From Prevotella communis (GTDB lineage Bacteria; Bacteroidota; Bacteroidia; Bacteroidales; Bacteroidaceae), in the NCBI RefSeq assembly GCF_022024115.1, contig NZ_CP091792.1:1302001-1366000 (forward strand): a stretch of 64,000 nucleotides of DNA. Direction: 5' to 3'. The translations under genes were made by a program, and so were the position numbers. Of the stretch, positions 33,480-41,175 are shown piece by piece. A model generated the notes under the pieces. It did no database searches, had not been told where the DNA came from, and saw only the letters and a program-made list of their open reading frames with translations. Numbering within the stretch: position 1 is the first letter of the stretch; the number at the start of each line of letters is the position of its first letter.

Positions 33480-35666
33480 TTAAATTGTGATTTCTCCTCC
33501 GTCTTTGAGTGAGCCGAAGAGTATTTCGCGCATCAGTTGTGGCTTCAGACGCTGATTGATGACGCGGTCCATCTCGCGTGCGCCATATTCCTTTGTGAAT
33601 CCCTCTTTCAGCAGGGCAGCGAAGGTCTCGTCCTTCAGCGTCAGCGTCACCTTCTTGGCGGTGAGCTTCTGCTGCAGTTCACGCAGTTTCTTCTTGAGAA
33701 TCAGCTCTGCCATATGGTGGTCCATATCGTTGAACACCACAGTACCGCTCAGTCGGTTGATAAACTCAGGCTTGAAGGTCTTCTTTACCTGTTTCAGCAT
33801 GGCCTCACCACGACTCACACCTCCTGTGAAACCGATGTTGGCCTGTCCGGCAAACTGTGCGCCTGCGTTTGAGGTCATAATCAGAATCACGTTGCGGAAG
33901 TCAGCCTTGCGTCCCTTGTTATCCGTCAGACGGGCGTAGTCCATCACCTGCAACAGGATGTTGTAGATATCCTGATGCGCCTTCTCTATTTCGTCAAGCA
34001 GCAGCACACAGTGGGGTGTCTTACGGATGGCATCCGTCAGCAGTCCACCATCCTCATAGCCAATGTAGCCGGCAGGCGAACCGATGAGCTTGGCTACCGT
34101 GTGCTTCTCCGTATATTCACTCATGTCGAAGCGTAGCAACTCGATGCCCAGTTCCTTGGCCAGCACACGTGCCACCTCTGTCTTTCCTACGCCCGTGGGA
34201 CCAACGAAGAGCAATGATGCCGTGGGCTTATTGTCGTCCAGCAGTCCTGCCTTCGACATCTGTACAGCCTCTACCACCTGACGGATAGCCTCATCCTGTC
34301 CGTAGATTTGAGTTGAAAGGTGAGAGTTGAGAGTTGAGAGTTTCTCGTTGTCGTCCTCTTTCGTTGTTACATCTATCTTGCAGGTCTTTGCCAAGACTTC
34401 GGAAATCAGAGACTTTGTGACCACCTTTACATCTTCCTTCTTACCTCTTACCTCAAGCGTAGCTCCCGCCTCGTCGATCAGGTCGATGGCCTTGTCTGGC
34501 AGGAAACGGTCATTGATATATTTCGCGCTGGCCTCTACGGCATAGCGCAGGGCCTCGTCTTCATAGACCACCTTGTGGAACTCCTCATATCTGGGGCGCA
34601 GTTGCATCAGGATGTTCACGGCTTCGTCGATGCTGGGCTCCAAGATGTCTATCTGTTGGAAACGGCGTACCAGTCCTTTGGAACGAGAGAAGTACTTATT
34701 GTATTCTTCGTAAGTTGTTGAACCAATGAATCTTAAATCACCTCGCTCCAGATATGGTTTTAACATGTTTGAGGCATCCATACTGCTCTCGCCCACGGCA
34801 CCGGCACCTACCATGTTGTGTATCTCATCGATGTAAACAATGTTGTTCTTGCCTTCGCCTGCCACACCGTCCATCACCTGTTTGATGCGCTTCTCGAAGT
34901 CGCCGCGATACTGTGTGCCGGCCAACATCGTGCCCAGGTCCAACATATATATACTGCTGCCTTTCAGCCTGTCGGGCACGTTGCCTGCGTTGATGCGGGC
35001 AGCCAGTCCGTAGATCAGCGCCGTCTTACCCACACCGGGTTCGCCTACATGCAGGGGATTGTTCTTGTCGCGACGGCAGAGCACCTGAATAGTACGCTCT
35101 AACTCGGCCTCGCGGCCAATGAGCGGGTTCTTCTGATCCACCACGTCGTTCATACACGTCACCAGTCGTCGCCATCCGGCAGCCTCCTCCGTACGCTCCT
35201 CACCCTCGTTCTCGTCTATCAAACTTGCCTCCTCATAGGAAGATACGATATCGCTGACGAATTCAGGCTCACAGGCGCCCAGATGCTTCTTCAGCAGATA
35301 GGCTGCCCACGACTCTTCCAGTTCCAGCATGGCCACCACAACGTGGGGTATGTCCAGTGCCTCGGCACTACTTGAGATAACCTGTAGCGACGCCTTTCCC
35401 ATCAGTTGATTGTATTGCTCTGACGGCATCAGTTGGTATTCTATGTTGTAGGGCACGAATCCCGTCTCTACCAACCTGTTTTCCACTTCGTCCATCAGCT
35501 CTGTAATATCACAATAGAAGTCTATCACCGAGCAGAATACGTCCTCAGAGAGCAGTTCGTAGAGCACTGTCTCGGGTGTTACAAATTCATATCGGCGTTC
35601 TTTGCAGAGCTCTATACACTCCTGCAAAAGGTCATTCAGTCTTTCTGTCAGTTTGATATCTGCCAT
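33480..35666 (-). CDS. clpA: ATP-dependent Clp protease ATP-binding subunit ClpA
   Basis: 728 residues. N-terminal double-Clp repeat (1-145), then two AAA+ modules: D1 with GEPGVGKTALIYG and VYIDEIHNMVGAG, D2 with LLFVGPTGVGKTEVARVL, RFDMSEYTEKHTVAKLIG and VLLLDEIEKAH. The loop QFAGQANIGFTGG carries the IGF tripeptide that docks on ClpP, so it is a ClpA-type unfoldase, not a ClpB disaggregase. The middle domain is absent, as expected for ClpA. Near residue 445 the stretch LSTLNSHLST is encoded by tandem AACTCTC repeats that look like intergenic simple repeat inserted in frame in the D1-D2 linker. The gene lies 8 bases after clpS. Confidence 0.93.
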   Translation of the reverse strand: MADIKLTERLNDLLQECIELCKERRYEFVTPETVLYELLSEDVFCSVIDFYCDITELMDEVENRLVETGFVPYNIEYQLMPSEQYNQLMGKASLQVISSSAEALDIPHVVVAMLELEESWAAYLLKKHLGACEPEFVSDIVSSYEEASLIDENEGEERTEEAAGWRRLVTCMNDVVDQKNPLIGREAELERTIQVLCRRDKNNPLHVGEPGVGKTALIYGLAARINAGNVPDRLKGSSIYMLDLGTMLAGTQYRGDFEKRIKQVMDGVAGEGKNNIVYIDEIHNMVGAGAVGESSMDASNMLKPYLERGDLRFIGSTTYEEYNKYFSRSKGLVRRFQQIDILEPSIDEAVNILMQLRPRYEEFHKVVYEDEALRYAVEASAKYINDRFLPDKAIDLIDEAGATLEVRGKKEDVKVVTKSLISEVLAKTCKIDVTTKEDDNEKLSTLNSHLSTQIYGQDEAIRQVVEAVQMSKAGLLDDNKPTASLLFVGPTGVGKTEVARVLAKELGIELLRFDMSEYTEKHTVAKLIGSPAGYIGYEDGGLLTDAIRKTPHCVLLLDEIEKAHQDIYNILLQVMDYARLTDNKGRKADFRNVILIMTSNAGAQFAGQANIGFTGGVSRGEAMLKQVKKTFKPEFINRLSGTVVFNDMDHHMAELILKKKLRELQQKLTAKKVTLTLKDETFAALLKEGFTKEYGAREMDRVINQRLKPQLMREILFGSLKDGGEITI

Positions 35667-35674
35667 AAAATCGA

Positions 35675-35977
35675 TTAATCCGGTTCATAAGTAAGCCTCA
35701 GGGGAAATCCCTCATTGCGTGCCATCATCGTGGCTCTCTTCACTTTCGACACGGCGATGTCATAGGTATAGATACCCACCACGGCCTTGTCCGAGTGATG
35801 CACCTGAAGCATCAGTTTCTCTGCTTCCGCAGGCTGTTTGAAGAAAACATGTGTCAGCACCTTCACCACGAAGTCCATTGGTGTGAAGTCATCGTTGTGA
35901 ATAGTCACCTTATAGCGTTGCGGCTCGCGCAAGTCTGTGCGCTGCCTCTCCTTTATCTGCGATTGTTCCTGTGGCAT
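35675..35977 (-). CDS. clpS: ClpS adaptor of the N-degron pathway
   Basis: 100 residues. After a disordered N-terminus come YKVTIHNDDFTPMDFVVKVLTHVF and KLMLQVHHSDKAVVGIYTYDIA, which give the N-end residue pocket (Asn-Asp-Asp, Met and the His of VHHS), and then RNEGFPLRLTYEPD. ClpS delivers proteins with N-terminal Leu, Phe, Tyr or Trp to ClpA. It is the first gene of clpS-clpA-aat, with a promoter -7 element (TATCTTTG) at 36029-36036 on the minus strand. Confidence 0.95.
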   Translation of the reverse strand: MPQEQSQIKERQRTDLREPQRYKVTIHNDDFTPMDFVVKVLTHVFFKQPAEAEKLMLQVHHSDKAVVGIYTYDIAVSKVKRATMMARNEGFPLRLTYEPD

Positions 35978-36028
35978 ACCTTATTTCTTTATTGCCATTG
36001 GTTCATACGTTTCATTGTTCTCATGGTG

Positions 36029-36036
36029 CAAAGATA
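36029..36036 (-). promoter_or_regulatory. clpS operon promoter -7 element
   Basis: TATCTTTG on the minus strand, 51 bases before the clpS ATG. No exact TTTG is seen at the usual -33 distance. Confidence 0.6.
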
Positions 36037-36039
36037 CAC

Positions 36040-36557
36040 TTTTTTATTGAAATAGTTCGTTATTTTATGAAAGAAAAAATGCATTTCTTGTCTGTCATCT
36101 CGATATTATTTCTTATCTTTTCCCTCGAACCACTTCGTCGTATCTCTGACGGAGAAACGACGTGTTGCTCATCGAGAAACGACGTTTCTCTTTCTAACCC
36201 CAAAATTTCGAGTCATAATTTAATGTTTAATGTTTCATGTTTTATGTTTAATATTTAATGTTTAATGTTTAATGTTTCATGTGGAAGTGTTTGAGAACTT
36301 TATAAGTATCTGTAACACAGGTAGAAACGATTATGCCCTGAAGTTGAAAGGTACAAAAAAGTGCAATTTGCAATTTGCCGTTTCTGGTGCCAAAGCAAGC
36401 AGTTTTTCTATCATTAGAGCAATATAAGATTTAACAATTCGTTAAGATTATTTAACAGACGAATTTTAGTCATTTTGAGCTATTGGCAACTTTGGTGAGC
36501 AAAGACAAGACTTTTAGCCAGTCAAAAGAGAGAAGATAAATCATCAAAATGGGGGCA
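36040..36557. other. Gene-free flank between clpS and the mobile element
   Basis: About 520 bases without a convincing gene. Contents: two copies of GAGAAACGACGT (about 36151 and 36174), the second of which forms the hairpin AGAAAC-gac-GTTTCT; then a block of tandem TAATGTTT/TTCATGTTT words (36219-36281); then AT-rich sequence leading to the left inverted repeat at 36558. Short open frames here have no start context or recognisable product. The exact chromosome-element junction probably lies in this stretch or at the inverted repeat. Confidence 0.6.
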
Positions 36558-36580
36558 TTTGTACCGACCTTGTACCTCGG
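36558..36580 (+). repeat. Left terminal-type inverted repeat of the element
   Basis: TTTGTACCG, three bases, then TTGTACCTCGG; it contains TTGTACC twice as a direct repeat. Its near-identical inverted partner is at 46710-46732. Confidence 0.8.
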
Positions 36581-36822
36581 TTGCGCTAAGTAACTGTGTG
36601 ACAAGGTCGGTTAATAATTCAAAGTCAACGAATGACACAAAAAATGTGCTGTCAATTGTATCAATGTTTATGTGTCACCAGACAGATAATCTTTGGTACA
36701 AATTGGTTAAAAAGGTCGGGAAAAGAAAGGTTGAGGTGACACTTTGAGGCAATAATGAAGTAAAAATAGGTGTGTTCACCTTATTTAATATGGCAAGTTA
36801 TCTGTAATTGGTGGAAAAGTTG

Positions 36823-36830
36823 TAACTTTG
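36823..36830 (+). promoter_or_regulatory. Promoter -7 element of the KilA-N gene
   Basis: TAACTTTG, 31 bases before the ATG at 36862. The stretch between the left repeat and this site (36581-36822) has no supported gene. Confidence 0.6.
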
Positions 36831-36861
36831 CAGCGCAAAGTTTGTAAAAACAGCAGACAAT

Positions 36862-37662
36862 ATGGCAAAGATAACAGTACAGAACACGCAGATAACGGTC
36901 ATAAAGCAGAACGAAGATGACTATATCAGCCTGACAGATATGTTGAAGGCGAAAGATGGTGAGTTCTTTTTTTCTAACTGGCTGCGCAACCGCAACACCA
37001 TAGAGTTCCTTGGAATATGGGAGCGGTTGATGAATCCGAATTTTAATTGTGCCGAATTCGACATAATTAAATCTCAGGCAGGGTTGAACCGTTTCCGTCT
37101 CAGTGCTAAAGAGTGGACAGAAAAGACTAATGCCATCGGTATTATCTCGAAGGCTGGACGTTATGGTGGCACCTACGCCCACAAGGACATTGCCTTTGAA
37201 TTTGCCATGTGGATAAGCCCTGAGTTCAAGGTCTATCTGATACGTGAGTTCCAACGGCTGAAAGATGAGGAGCAGAAGCAACTTGGCTGGACGGCAAAGC
37301 GTGAATTGTCGAAGATTAACTATCGTATTCACACGGATGCCATCAAGCAAAACCTGATTCCGGAAGAGGTGACGGCAGCACAGGCAAGCATTATCTATGC
37401 AGAGGAAGCGGATGTACTGAACGTTGCCATGTTCGGACAGACCGCCAAGCAGTGGCGTGAAGCCCATCCTGAACTAAAAGGAAACATTCGTGACTATGCT
37501 TCCATCAACGAACTTATTTGTCTGGCAAATATGGAGAACATCAATGCAGTTCTCATTGATGAGGGTGTGCCACAGGGCGACCGCCTTGTCCGCCTCAATC
37601 AGATAGCCATCAATCAGATGCGTGTGCTGGAGAACGATGATAATAGAAACCTCTTAAAATGA
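36862..37662 (+). CDS. KilA-N domain protein
   Basis: 266 residues. The N-terminal half is a KilA-N DNA-binding domain: DDYISLTDMLKAKDGEFFFSNWLRNRNTIEFLGIWERL, FNCAEFDIIKSQAG and YGGTYAHKDIAFEFAMWISPEFKVYLIREFQRLK. The C-terminal half (TAKRELSKINYRIHTDAIKQNLIPEE...) is a helical extension common to such proteins. The domain is typical of phages and integrated elements, where it acts in regulation or as a stray antirepressor-like protein. It is the first plus-strand gene of the element with its own promoter. Its role relative to the MACPF gene 293 bases downstream is unknown. Confidence 0.88.
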   Translation: MAKITVQNTQITVIKQNEDDYISLTDMLKAKDGEFFFSNWLRNRNTIEFLGIWERLMNPNFNCAEFDIIKSQAGLNRFRLSAKEWTEKTNAIGIISKAGRYGGTYAHKDIAFEFAMWISPEFKVYLIREFQRLKDEEQKQLGWTAKRELSKINYRIHTDAIKQNLIPEEVTAAQASIIYAEEADVLNVAMFGQTAKQWREAHPELKGNIRDYASINELICLANMENINAVLIDEGVPQGDRLVRLNQIAINQMRVLENDDNRNLLK

Positions 37663-37955
37663 CATGAGTGGATAGAATATAACATAGAACAACATAAGAA
37701 GCGTTGACTTTTTGATTCTTGTTCCAAAATTCGCCAAAATATTAACCTACGAGATGATAGAAGTTGATGCTCGCGTTTAGGCGCGAGCTGAGACTTGTAT
37801 TAGTAGGTAGGCGTTTGGCGATGCCTTGGAACAAATGCACAGAATCAGACTCGCGCCATCTTTATGTCCAGCGATTAGGAAAGTTTAACGCCCGACAGTG
37901 CAAGATTTCCGGCTTTCGGCGTTTAATCAAACAGAGCAATTACATCAAAATTATA
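37663..37955 (+). other. Structured leader between the KilA-N and MACPF genes
   Basis: Non-coding by my reading, although the MACPF frame is open back to 37764. It contains the perfect hairpin GCTCGCG-tttagg-CGCGAGC (37769-37788) and a longer imperfect hairpin bounded by AACGCC and GGCGTT (about 37890-37920). No clear TAnnTTTG promoter is visible. It may be a regulatory leader or a dispersed repeat. Confidence 0.5.
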
Positions 37956-39464
37956 ATGAAAATGAAAACAATGAAGATTTGGAGACTCGCCTTTGCAATG
38001 CTTGCTGCTTTCTCCCTCGCCTCTTGCAGCAGTGATAGCGAAGAAAATAGAGAATATCAGCCCGCCCATCGCTCGGCGATAATCAACGGTGTAAAGATGG
38101 TGCTGACAGATGCAGACGGCAACGATCTTTGTAGCCAGACAGAGACGCTTAGTTCACTGAAAATCTACGGCAACCTGTCAGGACAATATGCCTCAACAGG
38201 GAACATGAGGGAGGATGGGGTGATGTACATCAAGTTCAACGCCGACCTGCCCGACGAGCGGGACATCAAATACAACGAAGACAAGAGCATTGGGACGGGA
38301 ACGTCCACGATGACCATCATCGTTGGCGGGAAAACCGCCCGTCTGACGTTTGCCTTTGAGATTACCGACAACAGCAATGGCGAGGAGATGTATGGCGGCA
38401 ATGCCATCCACGTTATAGGCGCACAACTCGGCAATAAGACCGTAGCCAATGAAGAAAACGGCGACATGGTAATCGTGCTGGTCGTGGACGAAGGTGGCCT
38501 AACCCTCTCTGACGAAGTTCCCATTCCAGAAGAAGCCACGGCTACACACCTCATGGCCGATGCGCCGCTTGCGAACAAGGTCTATCTGGGTTCAGGGTAC
38601 GACGTGACGGGAGCCTATCTCAGCAACGACTGCCTGCGCGAGAATGTGATAGACCTCAGCACATTCGACGAGAGCGACCAACCGAAGATAGCCGCATTTA
38701 GCGGCACGGGCAGTCTGGTGAGCGGTGTTGACAATGCCTGGGGATTTCTCAATGGGCTGCGCGTGGCTCAGGGCTTCACCATGGAGGGCGAACCGGGCGA
38801 TGTCTATTTCGCAGGCACGTTTACGGACAATCCACTATTCAAGGAAGCATCGGAGCGTGGCGATGACTATAAGTTTCTGATGTATATTGACCGCTACATC
38901 GTCTATCGACACCAACTCAACATGACGATGTATCTTTCCAAAGCCTATTTAGAGCGGATACTGACCGACGAGTTCAAGCGGGCATTGGCCGAGGAGAGTG
39001 CTGAGCGCATCGTGGAACGCTTCGGCACCCACGTGCTGAAGAAGGCCTCAATGGGACTGAGCATCCTCTCGCTCTACCGCTCTGGCCTGAAAGCCAACAC
39101 CCGTGATGAAGACCGCTTCACAGCAAGTATGTTCCGCCGTATGATGGAAGTCTATTACCCCATCTTCTGGGGCATCACCGACAGCAAGGCCACCAAGGGC
39201 GGTGCGCTGGCCGTTCAGTGTCATGGAGGCAACACTCAGCGGCTCGCGGCAGCCTTGGCTCGTTTCCCTCTGACGTTTGAGGTATCATCGGCAGGCATCG
39301 CCGATTGGTGGAATCAGTCAAGCGAAGAGAAGAGCGACCTTTCGCTGGCCCACCTACAAGACGACGACCTGATTCCCATCTACAAACTGATACCCGACGA
39401 GACCAAAAGGGCCGAGGTACAGCGTGCCGTAAAGGCGTATATCCACAGCCACCAGTTGAATTAA
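37956..39464 (+). CDS. MACPF-domain (membrane attack complex/perforin) lipoprotein
   Basis: 502 residues. A lipoprotein signal (WRLAFAMLAAFSLASC, Cys at residue 24) precedes an acidic spacer. A beta-rich region (about 40-200) leads into the MACPF part: VYLGSGYDVTGAYLSND, NAWGFLNGLRVAQGF, RYIVYRHQLNMTMYLSKAYL and the signature ERIVERFGTHVLKKASMG (about 350-366), where FGTH is the family hallmark. A C-terminal region holds GALAVQCHGGN and ALARFPLTFEV. MACPF proteins form pores; in gut Bacteroidales, secreted MACPF proteins (BSAPs) kill related strains. Antibacterial activity here is an inference from domain and context. Upstream in-frame ATG at 37764 lacks a signal peptide, so 37956 is chosen (37962 and 37971 also possible). 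Confidence 0.85.
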   Translation: MKMKTMKIWRLAFAMLAAFSLASCSSDSEENREYQPAHRSAIINGVKMVLTDADGNDLCSQTETLSSLKIYGNLSGQYASTGNMREDGVMYIKFNADLPDERDIKYNEDKSIGTGTSTMTIIVGGKTARLTFAFEITDNSNGEEMYGGNAIHVIGAQLGNKTVANEENGDMVIVLVVDEGGLTLSDEVPIPEEATATHLMADAPLANKVYLGSGYDVTGAYLSNDCLRENVIDLSTFDESDQPKIAAFSGTGSLVSGVDNAWGFLNGLRVAQGFTMEGEPGDVYFAGTFTDNPLFKEASERGDDYKFLMYIDRYIVYRHQLNMTMYLSKAYLERILTDEFKRALAEESAERIVERFGTHVLKKASMGLSILSLYRSGLKANTRDEDRFTASMFRRMMEVYYPIFWGITDSKATKGGALAVQCHGGNTQRLAAALARFPLTFEVSSAGIADWWNQSSEEKSDLSLAHLQDDDLIPIYKLIPDETKRAEVQRAVKAYIHSHQLN

Positions 39465-39479
39465 CCAGAGCAGGAACTC

Positions 39480-39890
39480 ATGAATACGATTTTGAGACTC
39501 GCCTTTGCGATGCTTGCTGCCTTCTCCCTCGCCTCTTGCAGCAGCGACGATGATGAAGAATTTCTGATGGACCAACTCGCGGGCACTTGGGAGCAAGTGT
39601 ATGATGAAGGTGTTGTGGCTGAGGGGTATGTGCAGTACACGTTTACGCCTGGCAAGCCGGCTACAGGGGGTGAATGTACCATTCATGTGTATGATGTCTT
39701 TGCAGGCGACACGACATTTGTGCGTGACTATGCACTGACCGAGGACCGCCATCTGGCTATATACATCGGACAGTATGGCGGTACGCCCCCGGAAATCCAA
39801 GAGTATGATGTCCAAAAGCTTTCGGCAAAAACGATGACTTGGCATCTCACAAACTCGGATGTAGTTTTGAATTTCAAGAAAGTAAAATAA
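39480..39890 (+). CDS. Small lipocalin-like lipoprotein paired with the MACPF gene
   Basis: 136 residues. The signal LRLAFAMLAAFSLASCSSDDDEE is the same as that of the MACPF protein, and its 50-base coding segment (39495-39544) matches 37983-38032 at 48 positions. The mature domain starts LAGTWEQVYDEG and continues with short beta strands (VQYTFTPGK, ECTIHVYDVF, HLAIYIGQYGG, YDVQKLSAKTMTWHL), like the small lipocalin-like proteins of Bacteroidetes. It begins 15 bases after the MACPF stop, so it is co-transcribed. It could be an immunity protein, a partner in export, or a separate ligand binder; no sequence evidence decides. Confidence 0.75.
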   Translation: MNTILRLAFAMLAAFSLASCSSDDDEEFLMDQLAGTWEQVYDEGVVAEGYVQYTFTPGKPATGGECTIHVYDVFAGDTTFVRDYALTEDRHLAIYIGQYGGTPPEIQEYDVQKLSAKTMTWHLTNSDVVLNFKKVK

Positions 39891-39897
39891 AAGGGAC

Positions 39898-40662
39898 ATG
39901 AAACATTTATTTACATTGCTATTGATAGCCTGTTCACTAACGGCGACGGCACAAGAAGAAAGAATCGACACGGTTATTCCTAAGTTTCTTTCCAACGGCT
40001 ATTTCTTCCGTGAAATGCCTAAATTGCCCGACGGTGAGAAGTCCATCATGCGACTGAAAGACAAGGAGGGCAATAGTCTCGTCGTCATCAACGTCGATGC
40101 CACGCTGCCCAAGTCTCTTATCCGTCAGGCCATCCCGCGTGAGCAAGTCCACAATGCCGACCAGTTCCTGAACGGTCTGAACATGATGCACGAGATGGGC
40201 GAACTGACAAGGGCAAACGTGAAAGCCGACGGCACATTCTACTCGCCCAAGGCCGGTGAGCCGTTCCCGCAGTTCAATGAGAAGGATATGGACGGGCGCA
40301 CATGGACGAACGACAGCATTCGAGGCCGCGTGATGGTGCTCAACCTGTGGTACTCCGGCTGCGGCCCCTGCCGTGCCGAGATGCCCGAACTCTCCACGTG
40401 GAAGGAGCAGTTGCCCAATGTGATGTTCTTCTCTGCCACCTACCACGATGCGGAGCTGGCCAAGCGTATTACCGACAAGCACCACTTCACGTGGACGCAT
40501 CTCGTTGAGGCCAAGGACATGATGTCGTGGATTGGCACCGAGGGTTTCCCCTTCACCGTTGTGGTCGATAAGCAGGGCATCGTCCGCTATGCCGTCCACG
40601 GCACGAGCGAGGATAAACGTGCTGAGTTGCTGGCAAAGATTAAGGAGGCTGATGCAGAATAA
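39898..40662 (+). CDS. TlpA-like thioredoxin-fold protein
   Basis: 254 residues with a signal peptide (MKHLFTLLLIACSLTATAQ). Residues 20-120 form a domain of unknown type, and the C-terminal half is TlpA/AhpC-like: GEPFPQFNEKDMDGRTW, VMVLNLWYSGCGPCRAEMPEL with the redox CGPC pair, and GFPFTVVVDKQGIVRYAVHG with the cis-Pro. It should act as a periplasmic thiol-disulfide reductase or oxidoreductase. It lies 7 bases after the lipocalin-like gene and overlaps the following one by 11 bases, so it belongs to the cargo operon. A link with MACPF disulfides is speculative. Confidence 0.85.
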   Translation: MKHLFTLLLIACSLTATAQEERIDTVIPKFLSNGYFFREMPKLPDGEKSIMRLKDKEGNSLVVINVDATLPKSLIRQAIPREQVHNADQFLNGLNMMHEMGELTRANVKADGTFYSPKAGEPFPQFNEKDMDGRTWTNDSIRGRVMVLNLWYSGCGPCRAEMPELSTWKEQLPNVMFFSATYHDAELAKRITDKHHFTWTHLVEAKDMMSWIGTEGFPFTVVVDKQGIVRYAVHGTSEDKRAELLAKIKEADAE

Positions 40663-41137
40663 GCCGCACACGCTGTCGGGCAAGTCGTGGATAAGGACCA
40701 GCACGGCAGGTTTCGAGGGCGACTGCAAAGGAGAAATAGAATGGGGGCCTATCTTTAAGAACCGGAAAGACTATCTGCTGACCGACATTATGGTCGCCAT
40801 CGACAAGTGCGAGTACGAGGAATGCCTATTGAGTTTCAACTGTTACGAGGTTCGGGACAAGAAGTTTGTCAATGTACTGAACAAGCCCATCTACCTGCGA
40901 GTCACGCCAGCCGACAATGGCAAACAACTCAGCGTCACCCCTGTGGAGTCTGTCGTTCTGAAAGGCAAGAAGAAATACTGCGTCACTATCAGCGTCGTTG
41001 ACATCAAGGGCAAAGGCAGGCTGTCTTTCCCCGCCAACTTCAAGAGCAGTTATGCCCGTCACAAAGTGAAAGGAAAAATGAAGAAAATTCCTGGCTGCCC
41101 GATGATTATCGTGAAGGGCCACGAGGTGGAATTGTAG
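40652..41137 (+). CDS. Hypothetical beta-sandwich-like protein, end of cargo operon
   Basis: 161 residues, MQNKPHTLSGKSWIRTSTAG..., without signal peptide. The pattern LLTDIMVAIDKCEYEECLLSFNCYEVRD, NKPIYLRVTP, KYCVTISVVDIKGKGRLSFPANF and GKMKKIPGCPMII resembles a jelly-roll-like domain found at the ends of some Bacteroidetes surface proteins, where it starts just after a carboxypeptidase-regulatory-type repeat. Here it stands alone and may be a truncated remnant or a separate small protein. The ATG lies inside the end of the TlpA-like gene (11-base overlap), suggesting coupling. Family assignment is tentative. Confidence 0.6.
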   Translation: MQNKPHTLSGKSWIRTSTAGFEGDCKGEIEWGPIFKNRKDYLLTDIMVAIDKCEYEECLLSFNCYEVRDKKFVNVLNKPIYLRVTPADNGKQLSVTPVESVVLKGKKKYCVTISVVDIKGKGRLSFPANFKSSYARHKVKGKMKKIPGCPMIIVKGHEVEL

Positions 41138-41175
41138 ATACTATATTTATCGGACTGCTATCATATAGCAGCTGC

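Noticed and set aside
35971..36258. 95-codon plus-strand frame in the clpS-element spacer
   Set aside because: It runs across the divergent clpS promoter and simple TTTAATG repeats, and its product is low complexity without recognisable features.
36559..36747. 62-codon frame overlapping the left inverted repeat
   Set aside because: Begins inside the repeat, no start context, no recognisable product, and the same repeat on the other side is not coding.
41155..41171. Hairpin CTGCTAT-cat-ATAGCAG between converging cargo and mob genes
   Set aside because: No T-run on either side, so not called a terminator, although it may weakly serve as one.
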